Shown here: piece after piece, positions 26,764 through 35,752 of the stretch
Numbering within the stretch: the stretch's first letter is position 1
Layout: each line of letters opens with the position of its first letter
Origin: JAHJUB01 sp041653615 [NCBI: Candidatus Ratteibacteria bacterium]
Lineage (GTDB): Bacteria; Ratteibacteria; UBA8468; MWAK01
Length of the DNA: 64,000 nt
Direction of reading: 5' to 3'
Assembly (NCBI GenBank): GCA_041653615.1
Contig: JBAZEZ010000009.1
Location: 6,194 to 70,193, forward strand
The notes under the pieces: generated by a model
What the model saw: only the letters and a program-made list of their open reading frames with translations
The model's database searches: none
Told to the model about the DNA's origin: nothing
Program-made: the position numbers and the translations under genes

Positions 26764-27828
26764 TTAACGAATTTTAAGGGTCACCAGCGAAAAGAGCGCA
26801 AAAATAATAGCCAGAATCCAGAAACGAATGACTATTTTTGATTCCGGCCAGCCGTGCAGTTCAAAATGGTGGTGAAGCGGCGTCATGGCAAAAACCCGTT
26901 TCTTGCGGGTTTTAAAAGAAACAACTTGGATAATTACCGAAAGCGCTTCAATCACAAAAACTCCGCCGGCAAAAAACAAGGCGAACTCCTGTTTGGTAAG
27001 GATGGCCACCACACCCAGACTGCCGCCTAAACTGAGGCTCCCGGTGTCACCCATAAAAATTTCGGCCGGATAGGCATTAAACCAGAGAAAACCAAGGCTG
27101 GCTCCGATAAGACTGGCACAAAAAACCGATAGTTCACCCACGCCCCGGATAAAAGCAAGACCTAAATAATTGGCAAAAACATAATTACCCACAACATAAC
27201 TGATAAAGGTAAAGGTTATCGCCACCATCAACACCGAACCGATGGCCAGACCGTCCAAACCATCTGTGATATTAACCGCGTTGGAACTGGCCGTCAAAAC
27301 AAAGATTACCAGCAAGAGATACCAGATACCCATATTCCAGATAATTTCCTTAAAAAAAGGCGGGTAGATGGTTGTTCCAAACTGAAAGGGACCCAGAAAA
27401 AGGGCTAAACCGATAACCAGGCCCAGGCTAACCTGGCTGGCTATCTTCACCAGGGGCCTGATTCCTTCTGCCTTTTTTCGAATGTATTTGGTGTAATCAT
27501 CGTAAAAACCGGTTACGGCGAGCCAGACCAGGGAAAGGAGCGTCAGCAGAAGATATTTATTGGAAAGGTCCGCCCATAAAATTACGGAAATGATAACAGC
27601 GCCGACTATTAAAATACCTCCCATCGTCGGAGTGCCGTACTTGGAAGCATGGAATTCCAACAGGTCTGGATGCTTCAAATGCTGCATGGTCTTAATAAAG
27701 CGCGGACCAAAATAAAGAACCAGGAAGAGACTGGTAAACGCAGCCAGAACCATCCTAACCGTCAGGTAACGAAAAACATTAAGCCCGGACCAGTAAACAC
27801 TCAGGATATAAAGTAGTTTATAGAGCAT
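26764..27828 (-). CDS. mraY: Phospho-N-acetylmuramoyl-pentapeptide transferase
   Basis: Integral membrane enzyme that makes lipid I by transferring phospho-MurNAc-pentapeptide to undecaprenyl phosphate. The 354 residues contain GTPTMGGILI, the catalytic FYDDYTK region, NAVNITDGLDGLAIG and the cytosolic HHHFELHGWPE. The start at 27828 fits the family; an in-frame extension to 27870 is encoded by family C repeat DNA and is rejected. Part of the cell-wall cluster, separated from murF by the Ig-type pilin-like gene. Confidence 0.95.
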   Translation of the reverse strand: MLYKLLYILSVYWSGLNVFRYLTVRMVLAAFTSLFLVLYFGPRFIKTMQHLKHPDLLEFHASKYGTPTMGGILIVGAVIISVILWADLSNKYLLLTLLSLVWLAVTGFYDDYTKYIRKKAEGIRPLVKIASQVSLGLVIGLALFLGPFQFGTTIYPPFFKEIIWNMGIWYLLLVIFVLTASSNAVNITDGLDGLAIGSVLMVAITFTFISYVVGNYVFANYLGLAFIRGVGELSVFCASLIGASLGFLWFNAYPAEIFMGDTGSLSLGGSLGVVAILTKQEFALFFAGGVFVIEALSVIIQVVSFKTRKKRVFAMTPLHHHFELHGWPESKIVIRFWILAIIFALFSLVTLKIR

Positions 27829-27843
27829 TACGTTAAAAGTTTG

Positions 27844-27930
27844 TGTAGGGGCGCGGAGTTGCATCCCCACCCGATAAGACTAAGGCTTTCAGCCCACGTG
27901 ATACAGGAGGGGACGCAGCCCCTCCCCTAC
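27844..27930. repeat. Family C element, composite
   Basis: Runs from TGTAGGGGCGCGG to CAGCCCCTCCCCTACA, with a small hairpin region between. Located between the Ig-type pilin-like gene stop and mraY. Confidence 0.65.
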
Positions 27931-27934
27931 ATTA

Positions 27935-29665
27935 CTACCTGATGACTACAATTGTCCAATCGTAAGCAAGTCCGGTCTTCTTGTCTTTAACCATCAGAAC
28001 CTGCTTTCCCGGCGTACCGAATATAACCGAAGGTTCCCGGGAAGACCGAAAATTATGATCGGAAGACATAAACTCAAGTTCACCGGCGTATTCCGAAACT
28101 TCATTCCCGTAACGGTCGCTGAAAAGAACCTTAAATTTGTATTCCTGGCCCAGAACCGCCACCATGGGAATGCCATCCAACCTGATATCAGCCGAAACAG
28201 CCGGTTTTACCTCAAACGGATTAGACTTTCCGGAATGGTTATTTCCGTCTTCCACCACCAGGCAGGTCTCTTTGGACGCCTTAGTAACCAGAACCTCCTC
28301 CACTCTGGCTCCGGAAATATAACTTTCCCGGGAAACTATCAAAGTACCGGTGGTGTCGCTCAAATAAGGACCTTTGACCGTGTTTCCCCATCGGTCTTCG
28401 GAATGAATGATAACGCTAAAGGGTTCGCCGGCAATCTTCGGCGAATTAATCCGGTCAATCGTGAAATGGTCAACAGCGCCTGGATTTACCACAAAGGCCT
28501 TTTCTCCGGTAATGTCACCGTTTAAATCCCTTTGGAGGGTTGCTTTTATCTTTTGGTTTCCGGCCTTAAAAAAAGCGAGCCGGAATTTCCCAATCTGATC
28601 CGGATCTTGACTTCCGGTTAATAGTATTGGCTGCATCTTTTGCATCTGGGCGGTGGGGTCAGAACATTCCAACTTCATCTTTCCCTCGTAAACCAGGCAG
28701 ATATTCCCAAACTTGTCCTGAACCAGAACTTCCAGCTCAAAACCTTTCCCGGCTTTTAAATCATTTTTCGGCAATAAGATTTCAATCTTTTCCGGCAGCC
28801 CAGGGACCACATCAACCTTCGCGGGGAAAAAAGCACCCTCTTCGTCCACCACCAGGACAGTATCTACCCCAACGCTCCGGGAAAAGGACATGTCGCCTTC
28901 CCAGACGCCTTTGGAAAGCACAACCGTTTCTGGTTGAATACTGCCGTTTACACTCGCGATACTTACCGTTTTGTCAACCGGAGCCATCTTTCCGGATTCA
29001 TCATAGCCGACAATCTTCACCCGTAATTCTCCGACAACGATCTTCTCCGGCAAATTTTCCACCCGAACCTTAACCGGTCTCTTCACCTGACCCGCTGCTG
29101 CTTCCGGCTCCGGCTTCTGCTTCGTAAAGCTGGACTCCGGCTGTTTGGTAGAAGGCGCTGCTACCACCGGAAAATTTATTCTGGGACCAACACTAACCGT
29201 GCCGTCCGCGCGCAGAATCTGATAACCCCTGCTGTGCGGAGACGGCACATCGGGACTAATTGAAGTTACTTCGGTCATCAACCAGGTAGAACCGGGGATT
29301 CCATCCAAACTTTTACCGCTTACGGTATCGTTCCAGAGATAGTTTGTACCGCGTTTATTAAGTTCGGAAGGAATTAACGGGCAGAAAAAGACGGCTTTGT
29401 TACCGCTGAGACTATCCTTAAGTAAATTATTGATTCCTTTTATATCGTCCGGAGAACTCGGAAAAAAAACAGCGTTGGGCAAAGAGCCGTTGTCCATCTG
29501 AAAATTAACCAGCGCCAGATAAATTTGGTGCAGATTATTCTGACAAGCGGCTTCGTTCCCCTTGCGCACAACCTGGTAGGCGGTAAAAGAAATCGAAGAA
29601 ACAAAAGCGGCAACCACCGCTAATTCCAAAAGCGCGAACCCGGATTTCCGCCACATTCCCTTCAT
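27935..29665 (-). CDS. Pilin-like N-terminus fused to Ig-type repeat domains, inside the cell-wall cluster
   Basis: A 576-residue protein. The N-terminus SGFALLELAVVAAF has the prepilin peptidase site (G|F, then E five residues later) and a pilin helix with ACQNNLHQIYLAL, so residues 1-165 look like a pseudopilin. From about residue 185 there are three to four tandem beta-sandwich units, each with a pattern such as VDHFTIDRI..AGEPFSVIIHSEDRWGN or AVLGQEYKFKVLFSDRYGN, as in invasin/Ig-like repeat surface proteins. It lies between murF (seven bases away) and mraY, where no such gene is normally found. Perhaps a surface fibre; role in division unproven. Confidence 0.75.
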   Translation of the reverse strand: MKGMWRKSGFALLELAVVAAFVSSISFTAYQVVRKGNEAACQNNLHQIYLALVNFQMDNGSLPNAVFFPSSPDDIKGINNLLKDSLSGNKAVFFCPLIPSELNKRGTNYLWNDTVSGKSLDGIPGSTWLMTEVTSISPDVPSPHSRGYQILRADGTVSVGPRINFPVVAAPSTKQPESSFTKQKPEPEAAAGQVKRPVKVRVENLPEKIVVGELRVKIVGYDESGKMAPVDKTVSIASVNGSIQPETVVLSKGVWEGDMSFSRSVGVDTVLVVDEEGAFFPAKVDVVPGLPEKIEILLPKNDLKAGKGFELEVLVQDKFGNICLVYEGKMKLECSDPTAQMQKMQPILLTGSQDPDQIGKFRLAFFKAGNQKIKATLQRDLNGDITGEKAFVVNPGAVDHFTIDRINSPKIAGEPFSVIIHSEDRWGNTVKGPYLSDTTGTLIVSRESYISGARVEEVLVTKASKETCLVVEDGNNHSGKSNPFEVKPAVSADIRLDGIPMVAVLGQEYKFKVLFSDRYGNEVSEYAGELEFMSSDHNFRSSREPSVIFGTPGKQVLMVKDKKTGLAYDWTIVVIR

Positions 29666-29672
29666 ATTGCAG

Positions 29673-31088
29673 CTATTTTAGCATAAAATGCTCAACGATT
29701 TCCTCTAACTTAAGGAAACGGGAACCCTTGAGAAAAACGAAAACGCCGGGTTGCAGATTTTTCTGTAAAAAAGAACCGGCGGCTTGATTATCTTCCGCCC
29801 GCAAAATCCTACTTTCGGGAAAACCAAACGAACAGGCGCCTTCTCTGACTGATTCCTTTTCCGGACCGACCAGAATCAAGCGGTCCGGGTTTACCCGCGC
29901 CAGGAACCTTCCCAGGCTAAAGTGACTCCTTTGAGAAAAACGCCCCAGTTCCCCCATAGAACCGGCTACAATTATCTTACGGTTATTTCCGGCCAGGCGC
30001 CGAAAAGTAGACAGCGACTCCCGGAACGAAGCGGGGTTGGCGTTGTAAGTATCGTCAACGATATAAACTCCGGACTTTTCCAAAACCTGAAAACGGTGTT
30101 CCGCCGGTTTGAATTTCGCCAATTGTTCGGTCAGAACATCTTCCGAAATTCCAAACCGCAGGGTCAGGGCTGAAGCCGCCAGAACATTCTTGATATTGAA
30201 AAGACCGAAAAGAGGAACAGAAAGCGGGAGGAATGTTCCTTCTTTCCGGCCGAGCAGAAAATGAGTACCCTCCGGCGTGAACCTGATATTTTTTGGGAAA
30301 TAATCGGCTTCCTTCTTCAAACCGAAAGTAATGCGCTCCCGCACCGGAAAAGAGGCCAGGAAAGAAAAAAAACGGTCGTCGGCCGGAAGAACAGCGCAAC
30401 CACGTTTCAGGTAAACCAATAATTCCGCTTTGGCGGCGGCTATCCGGCTTTTGCTGCGCAAGAAACCCAGGTGCGCGGAACCGATATTGGTAATCAAACC
30501 GAAATTCGGAGACGCGGTCCGGCTCAAATTCGCAATTTCTCCGGGATGGTTCATGCCCATCTCCAAAACCGCCGTCCGGTCAGCCATGCTCAGTTTAAGA
30601 ATAGAAAGGGGAAGACCGATTTCGTTATTAAAGTTTCCGGCATTAGCTATTACGCGATAAGAAGCGGAAAGAATATGCGCGATAAGCTCCTTAGTTGTAG
30701 TCTTGCCGCTGCTTCCGGTTATGGCGACAACCGGTATCTTGAATTTTCGGCGGTAATTTTCGGCGATGGCCAAAAGCGCTTTTTTGGTGTCGGGAACTTC
30801 GATTAAAATAAATCCCCCTTCACCTCGCCTCTCCCCGTTGGGGAGAGGATAAAGGTGAGAGGGACTAAATTTTCCCAAAGCAAACAAAGAACCGGAAGCA
30901 CCTTTAGCGACGGCCGCGGCTATAAAGTTATGCCCGTCAAAATTCTCTCCGGCAACCGGGATAAAAAAATCCCCGCGTTTCAGGCTGCGGCTATTAATTG
31001 AAACGGAACGAATCACGGAATCCTGTCGTCCCTGCTTAAGCAATCCGCCGGTCCAATCCAGAAGTTCTTTTACGGTTATCTTTTCCAT
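29673..31088 (-). CDS. murF: UDP-MurNAc-tripeptide--D-alanyl-D-alanine ligase
   Basis: Adds D-Ala-D-Ala to the peptidoglycan precursor. The 471 residues have the Mur ligase ATP site GSSGKTTTKE, EMGMNHPGEI and the C-terminal domain DDTYNANPASF. An in-frame family D palindrome adds about 19 residues (74-92, PLPNGERRGEGG) to the N-terminal substrate domain just before LIEVPDTKKALLAIA, a position without such a loop in relatives. The start at 31088 is chosen because the longer frame runs into a family E repeat. Lies 92 bases after murE. Confidence 0.95.
   Translation of the reverse strand: MEKITVKELLDWTGGLLKQGRQDSVIRSVSINSRSLKRGDFFIPVAGENFDGHNFIAAAVAKGASGSLFALGKFSPSHLYPLPNGERRGEGGFILIEVPDTKKALLAIAENYRRKFKIPVVAITGSSGKTTTKELIAHILSASYRVIANAGNFNNEIGLPLSILKLSMADRTAVLEMGMNHPGEIANLSRTASPNFGLITNIGSAHLGFLRSKSRIAAAKAELLVYLKRGCAVLPADDRFFSFLASFPVRERITFGLKKEADYFPKNIRFTPEGTHFLLGRKEGTFLPLSVPLFGLFNIKNVLAASALTLRFGISEDVLTEQLAKFKPAEHRFQVLEKSGVYIVDDTYNANPASFRESLSTFRRLAGNNRKIIVAGSMGELGRFSQRSHFSLGRFLARVNPDRLILVGPEKESVREGACSFGFPESRILRAEDNQAAGSFLQKNLQPGVFVFLKGSRFLKLEEIVEHFMLK
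30812..30866. repeat. Family D palindrome read in frame inside murF
   Basis: CCCCCTTCACCTCGCCTCTC followed by CCCGTTGGGGAGAGGATAAA, then GGTGAGAGGG. The arms are imperfectly complementary (CTCTCCCC/GGGGAGAG). Encodes the extra MurF loop. Same family as the P-ATPase copy at 18077. Confidence 0.7.
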
Positions 31089-31098
31089 CCGCTCTTTT

Positions 31099-31175
31099 GT
31101 CGTTCCCGTATGTTTTAGACGGGAATCCATACCTTAAATATTTAGATTCCCGCTTACTATCCGCGGGAATGACAG
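31099..31175. repeat. Family E element, two-hairpin form
   Basis: GTCGTTCCCGT..ACGGGAATCC and ATTCCCGC..GCGGGAATGACA in tandem, about 77 bp, exactly filling the gap between the murE stop and the murF start. Confidence 0.75.
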
Positions 31176-31180
31176 TTTAT

Positions 31181-32686
31181 TCATCGTTGTTCGGACAGCG
31201 CTTTGCCGGCAACCAACCGGTCGTCAAAAGGAATAACGGTATCCTTCATGACCTGATAGGTTTCGTGACCTTTACCGGCAATTAACACAACGTCCCCTTT
31301 TCCCGCTAAAGAAATAATCCGGTGAATCGCCTCGGCGCGGTCCGGAATTATTTCGTACCGGCTGCGCCGGGAAGACAGGATGCCGGCTACAATATCATTA
31401 ATAATAGCAGACGGTTCCTCGTTGCGCGGATTATCAGAGGTAATAATAAAATAATCGGCGTAAGCAGAAGCAATCCGGCCCATCTTGGGCCGCTTGCTCT
31501 TATCCCGGTCTCCGCCGCAACCGAAAACCAAAAGAACGCGACCCTGTTTTTCCCCGGATGCTTTCCTGACCGCGCGCGCGGTCATAAGAAGATTCTTCAA
31601 AGCGATATCTTTGTGGGCATAGTCAACCACAACCCGGAATCCCCGGTCCGTCTTAATCTCTTCAAAGCGGCCCGGTACTGTTTTCAATTCCTCAATGCCC
31701 TGCCGAATTGTCTGAAGCGGAATTCCTTCACCGACCCCGAAGGCAAGAGCGGCCAGAGCATTGTAAGCGTTGTGCCGACCCGGAAGATTGACCGTAATCT
31801 CAATTTCGCCCATGGGCGTCCGGGCACGAAAAGAAACGCCCTTTTCCTTCATGGTCAGCCCAAAACCCCGCACCATTGCGCCGCGACGGAACCCGTAACT
31901 GATAAACCGGACGCCTCCGGGAACCGAACGATAAAAATAACGGGCGGCCCGATCGTCGCGATTGATAATAGCCACCCGTTTTTCTTTATTGCTCTTAGCC
32001 AGGTAACGCGAAAATAAGCTGGCTTTCGCGACCAGGTAGTTACGGAAGGTACCGTGGTAATCAAGGTGTTCGTGAGGCGTAGCATTGGTAAAGAGACAAA
32101 CATCAAAAGGAAGGCCTCTGACCCTTCCCTGGGCAAGCCCGTGTGAAGAAACTTCAATAACCGCATATTGGCATTTCGCTTCTACAATCTGACTGAAAAT
32201 CTCCTGGAGTTCCAACGGTCCCGGCGTGGTGTTGAGAGCCGGCACCTGGCGACCGGCCACCCGGTAATTAATGGTGCCGATTACACCGGCCTTTTTTTCG
32301 GCGGCCGCGACGACACTTTCAATCAAGTAGGTTGTGGTGGTCTTACCGTTGGTACCGGTCACTCCGACTATCCGCAGCTTCTGCGCCGGATAGCGATAAA
32401 AACGCCCGGCCAATTCCGGCAGAACCTCCCCGGTATTTTCCATAACCACAGTTACCGCCCGGCCGGCTGACTCAAAATCGGCCTGAGTCAAAACCACCCT
32501 GGCTCCGCGTTCTAACGCTTCCGGAAGATACCGGTGGCCATCATCTTTTTCACCGATAATCGCGGCGTAAAGATAGCCGGGTCTGACTTTTCGGCTATCG
32601 GTAGCCAAACCGGTGATTTCCGGATTTTCAGAAGGCGGAAAAATCTTCTTTACCGGTAAACCTTCAAGCAAATCGCGTAGTTTCAT
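31181..32686 (-). CDS. murE: UDP-MurNAc-tripeptide synthetase (meso-diaminopimelate adding)
   Basis: Adds the third residue to the stem peptide. The 501 residues have the ATP site GVTGTNGKTTTTYL and the substrate motif DNPRNEEP, whose DNPR form predicts meso-diaminopimelate rather than lysine. TNATPHEHLDYHG replaces the usual LSRDHLDYHG, and the normally invariant DYAHTPDAL reads DYAHKDIAL, an unusual change near the nucleotide site. No clear Shine-Dalgarno; ftsI ends seven bases upstream. Confidence 0.95.
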   Translation of the reverse strand: MKLRDLLEGLPVKKIFPPSENPEITGLATDSRKVRPGYLYAAIIGEKDDGHRYLPEALERGARVVLTQADFESAGRAVTVVMENTGEVLPELAGRFYRYPAQKLRIVGVTGTNGKTTTTYLIESVVAAAEKKAGVIGTINYRVAGRQVPALNTTPGPLELQEIFSQIVEAKCQYAVIEVSSHGLAQGRVRGLPFDVCLFTNATPHEHLDYHGTFRNYLVAKASLFSRYLAKSNKEKRVAIINRDDRAARYFYRSVPGGVRFISYGFRRGAMVRGFGLTMKEKGVSFRARTPMGEIEITVNLPGRHNAYNALAALAFGVGEGIPLQTIRQGIEELKTVPGRFEEIKTDRGFRVVVDYAHKDIALKNLLMTARAVRKASGEKQGRVLLVFGCGGDRDKSKRPKMGRIASAYADYFIITSDNPRNEEPSAIINDIVAGILSSRRSRYEIIPDRAEAIHRIISLAGKGDVVLIAGKGHETYQVMKDTVIPFDDRLVAGKALSEQR

Positions 32687-32693
32687 CTTATAT

Positions 32694-34385
32694 TTATTTT
32701 GTTTGTTTTATTTCCTGGTCAGGCGCGATACCCAGAGCCAAAAGGGTTCGCTGCCCGATGCGGTTGAAAACCGGACCGGCAACCACCCCGCCGTAATAAG
32801 CGCCCCTGGGTTCATCCACCATGACGTAAATAACTAAATTCCGCTCCGGAGTTTTAATGAAACCGGCAAAAGAAGCAAAATACTTGGTATGGGAGTACCG
32901 GCCGTTTTCCACTTTCGTGGCGGTTCCGGTTTTGCCGCCTACGCGATAACCGGGAATTGCGGCCCACTGCGCGGTTCCCTCTCCGGAAGCAACATCCTCT
33001 AAAATTGAAATCAGGGTGTCCGACGTCGCCTTAGAAATAACGCGACGGACCAAAACGGGCTTGCAGCCCGGAGTAAACCGGCCGCGGTTATCACGTACCC
33101 ATTTCAAAAGATACGGTTGATAAAGATTGCCTCCGTTGACAATGGCGCCGAGAGCTGCGGCGCACTGGACAACCGTAGCGCTGACTTCCTGGCCGAAAGG
33201 AATCGCAGTCATGGAATAATCGGACCACCGGGAAACAGGTCTTAAAATTCCGGATACTTCCCCGGGAAGATTGATACCGGTTTTTTTGCCAAAACCAAAA
33301 GCGGTGGCGTATTGGTACATCCGTTCTTCTCCCAGTTTAAAACCAACCTTGACGGCGCCGATATTACTGCTTTTGGCGATGACTTCCCGGAAAGTAAGCA
33401 TACCATAGGGGTGCGTATCGTGAATAATGTGATTCCGCACGAAATATTTTCCGTTTTCACAAAAAATGTTGTCTTCCTGTTTAACCACCCCTTCATTCAA
33501 CCCGGCAGCCGCGGTAACCATTTTAAAGACCGACCCCGGCTCAAAAATATCGGTGACCGAACGATTGCGGCGACAATCAAGAGAGGATGTTACCGGCGGA
33601 TTCGGGTCATACGTGGGACGGTTCGCCAAGGCCAGAACCTCTCCGTTATTCGCATCCAGGACAATCCCCACCGCGCCCCGGGCGGAATATTCTTTAAAAA
33701 CTTTCTCAATCTCCTCTTCCAGGATGCGCTGAACTTTGATATCTATCGTCAAAAAAATGTCCTGGCCGGCCCGGGCGGAAATACCTTCGTTTGCCGACGG
33801 AATAGGATTCCCCTTTCCGTCCCGCAAAATAAAAATTTTCCCGTCCTGACCGGACAAAAAACTGTTGTATTGTTTCTCGATACCTTCCAATCCTTTACCA
33901 TCCGTGTTCACCAAACCGATAACGTGGCTGGCTATTTTCCCCTCCGGGAAAGACCGGAAAAAAGTTTCCTGAAAACCAACCCCCTCAATGTCCAGCTTCT
34001 TAATAGCAATGTAATCATCGTAAGGAAGCCGACGGTTCAACCAGATAAACCCCTTGCCGGATGAAAAATCAGCGGTTAATTTCGCCGAAGATTCGCGGAT
34101 AATGGGCACAACTTTCCCGGCTACCTCAAACGGCGTTTCCTTGAGATACTTCGGCTCCGCGTAAAGTTCGTAGTAAGGGATAGATATCGCCAGCGGCCTG
34201 CCTTCACGGTCATAAATCGCGCCGCGGGACGCCGGTTGGGAAATCGACTGGTAATTTTTCGCTCGCGCCTTCCGCTTTAGTTCCGGCGCTTGCTTAACCT
34301 GGAGAAACGCCAGCCGTAAAAAAATCAGGCCAAAACAAACGAAAAAAATCCAACCCACGGTTTCCAGGCGTTTTCCCCGTTCCAT
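32694..34385 (-). CDS. ftsI: Septal peptidoglycan transpeptidase FtsI (PBP class B)
   Basis: Cross-links septal peptidoglycan. The 563 residues have an N-terminal membrane anchor (10-30), the dimerisation domain with RGAIYDREGRPLA, and the transpeptidase motifs SxxK (EPGSVFKM), SxN (SSN) and KTG (GGKTGTA). No PASTA domains. One base separates its start from the ftsL stop. Position in the cell-wall cluster fits FtsI rather than SpoVD or PBP2. Confidence 0.95.
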   Translation of the reverse strand: MERGKRLETVGWIFFVCFGLIFLRLAFLQVKQAPELKRKARAKNYQSISQPASRGAIYDREGRPLAISIPYYELYAEPKYLKETPFEVAGKVVPIIRESSAKLTADFSSGKGFIWLNRRLPYDDYIAIKKLDIEGVGFQETFFRSFPEGKIASHVIGLVNTDGKGLEGIEKQYNSFLSGQDGKIFILRDGKGNPIPSANEGISARAGQDIFLTIDIKVQRILEEEIEKVFKEYSARGAVGIVLDANNGEVLALANRPTYDPNPPVTSSLDCRRNRSVTDIFEPGSVFKMVTAAAGLNEGVVKQEDNIFCENGKYFVRNHIIHDTHPYGMLTFREVIAKSSNIGAVKVGFKLGEERMYQYATAFGFGKKTGINLPGEVSGILRPVSRWSDYSMTAIPFGQEVSATVVQCAAALGAIVNGGNLYQPYLLKWVRDNRGRFTPGCKPVLVRRVISKATSDTLISILEDVASGEGTAQWAAIPGYRVGGKTGTATKVENGRYSHTKYFASFAGFIKTPERNLVIYVMVDEPRGAYYGGVVAGPVFNRIGQRTLLALGIAPDQEIKQTK

Positions 34386-34386
34386 T

Positions 34387-34680
34387 TTATTTTACTTTAT
34401 TAAAATCAAACCGATAGACGTTCCAGGACTTCGGTTCCACCAGAGGCAGACCGAATTTCTGCAACCTGGACCGGATGGCGGAAGTACTTTTTAACGAAAG
34501 CGCCTGGGCCTGCAGCTGCCGGTTTTCCGTCAGGAGTTCCTTGTACCTGATTTCCGCCGTCCCAATCCGATATCCCTGGTTGACAATCAGTCCCTGTTGC
34601 CAGACATAGGCAAGTATGGCAATAAGAAATAAAGTGACGATGTGCCAGAATTCAAACCCTTGTTTCTTCTTCCTGCGCAT
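34387..34680 (-). CDS. ftsL: FtsL-like division protein
   Basis: A 97-residue bitopic protein: basic cytosolic start, one membrane helix (residues about 13-30) and a periplasmic coiled coil (YKELLTENRQLQAQALSLKS) ending in IRSRLQKFGLPLVEP. The position between rsmH and ftsI is the canonical ftsL place. Sequence alone is weakly conserved in this family, so context carries the call. Confidence 0.82.
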   Translation of the reverse strand: MRRKKKQGFEFWHIVTLFLIAILAYVWQQGLIVNQGYRIGTAEIRYKELLTENRQLQAQALSLKSTSAIRSRLQKFGLPLVEPKSWNVYRFDFNKVK

Positions 34681-34688
34681 AAAACTCT

Positions 34689-34789
34689 TTGGACGCCGAT
34701 TACCGCAGATAATCGCGGATACAGATTAAAAATACTTTATAGAAATATCATTTAGCATTATCCGCAATTTCTGTGAAAATCTGCGTCCT
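34689..34789. repeat. Family A palindromic element, copy 3
   Basis: TTTGGACGCCGATTACCGC to AAAATCTGCGTCC, about 101 bp, inserted between rsmH and ftsL within the cell-wall cluster; it ends two bases before the rsmH stop region. Confidence 0.8.
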
Positions 34790-34791
34790 AT

Positions 34792-35658
34792 TTAAATCTT
34801 TTCCGCGGCGCGCAATTTCGCGCTGCGGCTGGCCGGGTTGACAACCACTTCTTCCCGGCCGGACCGAACCGGCTTTCTGGTAATAACCCGCAGCTGTTCA
34901 TTTTGCTTCAGGAAGTTTTTAACAATACGGTCTTCCAGGGAATGGTAGGAAATTATGGCCAGTCGGCCGCCGGGCTTGAGAATTTCCACGGCCTGGGGAA
35001 GCGAAATCTCCAAACTTTCCAGTTCCCGATTAACCGCTATTCTCAGGGCCTGGAAAACACGGGTAGCCGGGTCAGACTTTCCGTGCCGGCGTATCACCCG
35101 TCGGCTGATTTCCGCCAGTTGGATCGTGGTATTCGCAGCGTTACAATTTACCGCTTCTTTTATCCTGACGGCCAACCGTCTGCTCTCCCGGATTTCACCG
35201 TATTGGTAAAGAACATCGGCCAGTTCCTCGGCCGACAAATCCTTCAGCAACCGCGAGACCGGTTCACCTTCCGCCCGATTGAACCTCATATCCAACGGCC
35301 CTTCCCTTTGAAACGAAAAACCTCTTTCGGCCTCATTCAGCAAATAGCTGGAAAGACCCAAATCGTAAATTATTCCGTCCGGCGCGTTAAAGCCGGCGCT
35401 GCCGGCCAGTAATTTCAAATCCCGAAAATCCCCTTCCCGAAAAGTGGCTTGACCGGAAAAATCCTTTAACCGGTTGCGGGCTTCTTCCAGCGAACTTACG
35501 TCCCGGTCCAGACAGAGTAATTTTACCTCACTTCCAGAAACCGCCAACATCGCCACGCTGTGCCCGGCAGTACCGGTGGTGGCGTCAATAAAAAAACCAC
35601 CTTTTTCCGGTTGGAGTATAGTCAGAACTTCCGCAGTTAAAACAGGTATGTGTAACAT
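34792..35658 (-). CDS. rsmH: 16S rRNA (cytosine1402-N4)-methyltransferase
   Basis: Methylates C1402 of 16S rRNA. The 288 residues show HIPVLTAEVL at the start, the SAM site DATTGTAGHS, YDLGLSSYLL and the late motif SYHSLEDRIVKNFL. The family usually has DxTxGxGGHS and LGVSS; both are slightly changed here. First gene of the cell-wall cluster; mraZ, which often precedes it, is absent, and rnpB lies upstream instead. Confidence 0.95.
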   Translation of the reverse strand: MLHIPVLTAEVLTILQPEKGGFFIDATTGTAGHSVAMLAVSGSEVKLLCLDRDVSSLEEARNRLKDFSGQATFREGDFRDLKLLAGSAGFNAPDGIIYDLGLSSYLLNEAERGFSFQREGPLDMRFNRAEGEPVSRLLKDLSAEELADVLYQYGEIRESRRLAVRIKEAVNCNAANTTIQLAEISRRVIRRHGKSDPATRVFQALRIAVNRELESLEISLPQAVEILKPGGRLAIISYHSLEDRIVKNFLKQNEQLRVITRKPVRSGREEVVVNPASRSAKLRAAEKI

Positions 35659-35659
35659 C

Positions 35660-35749
35660 AGTGAACGGTGAATGGTTAACGGTGAATGGTAAAAGATTCA
35701 AGAATTAAATCAGTTACCGTTTACGATTTACGATTCACCGTTTACTGTT
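35660..35749. repeat. Family B palindromic element, copy 1
   Basis: GTGAACGGTGAATGGTTAAC to CGATTCACCGTTTACTGT around AGATTCAAGAATTAAA. It abuts the rsmH start codon on one side and the RNase P RNA 3' end on the other. Confidence 0.75.
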
Positions 35750-35752
35750 GTT

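Noticed and set aside
27829-27870. Longer N-terminus for mraY
   Set aside because: The additional codons run into the family C repeat and do not match the family start.
33312-34064. 250-residue plus-strand ORF inside ftsI
   Set aside because: Antisense shadow of ftsI; low-complexity composition.
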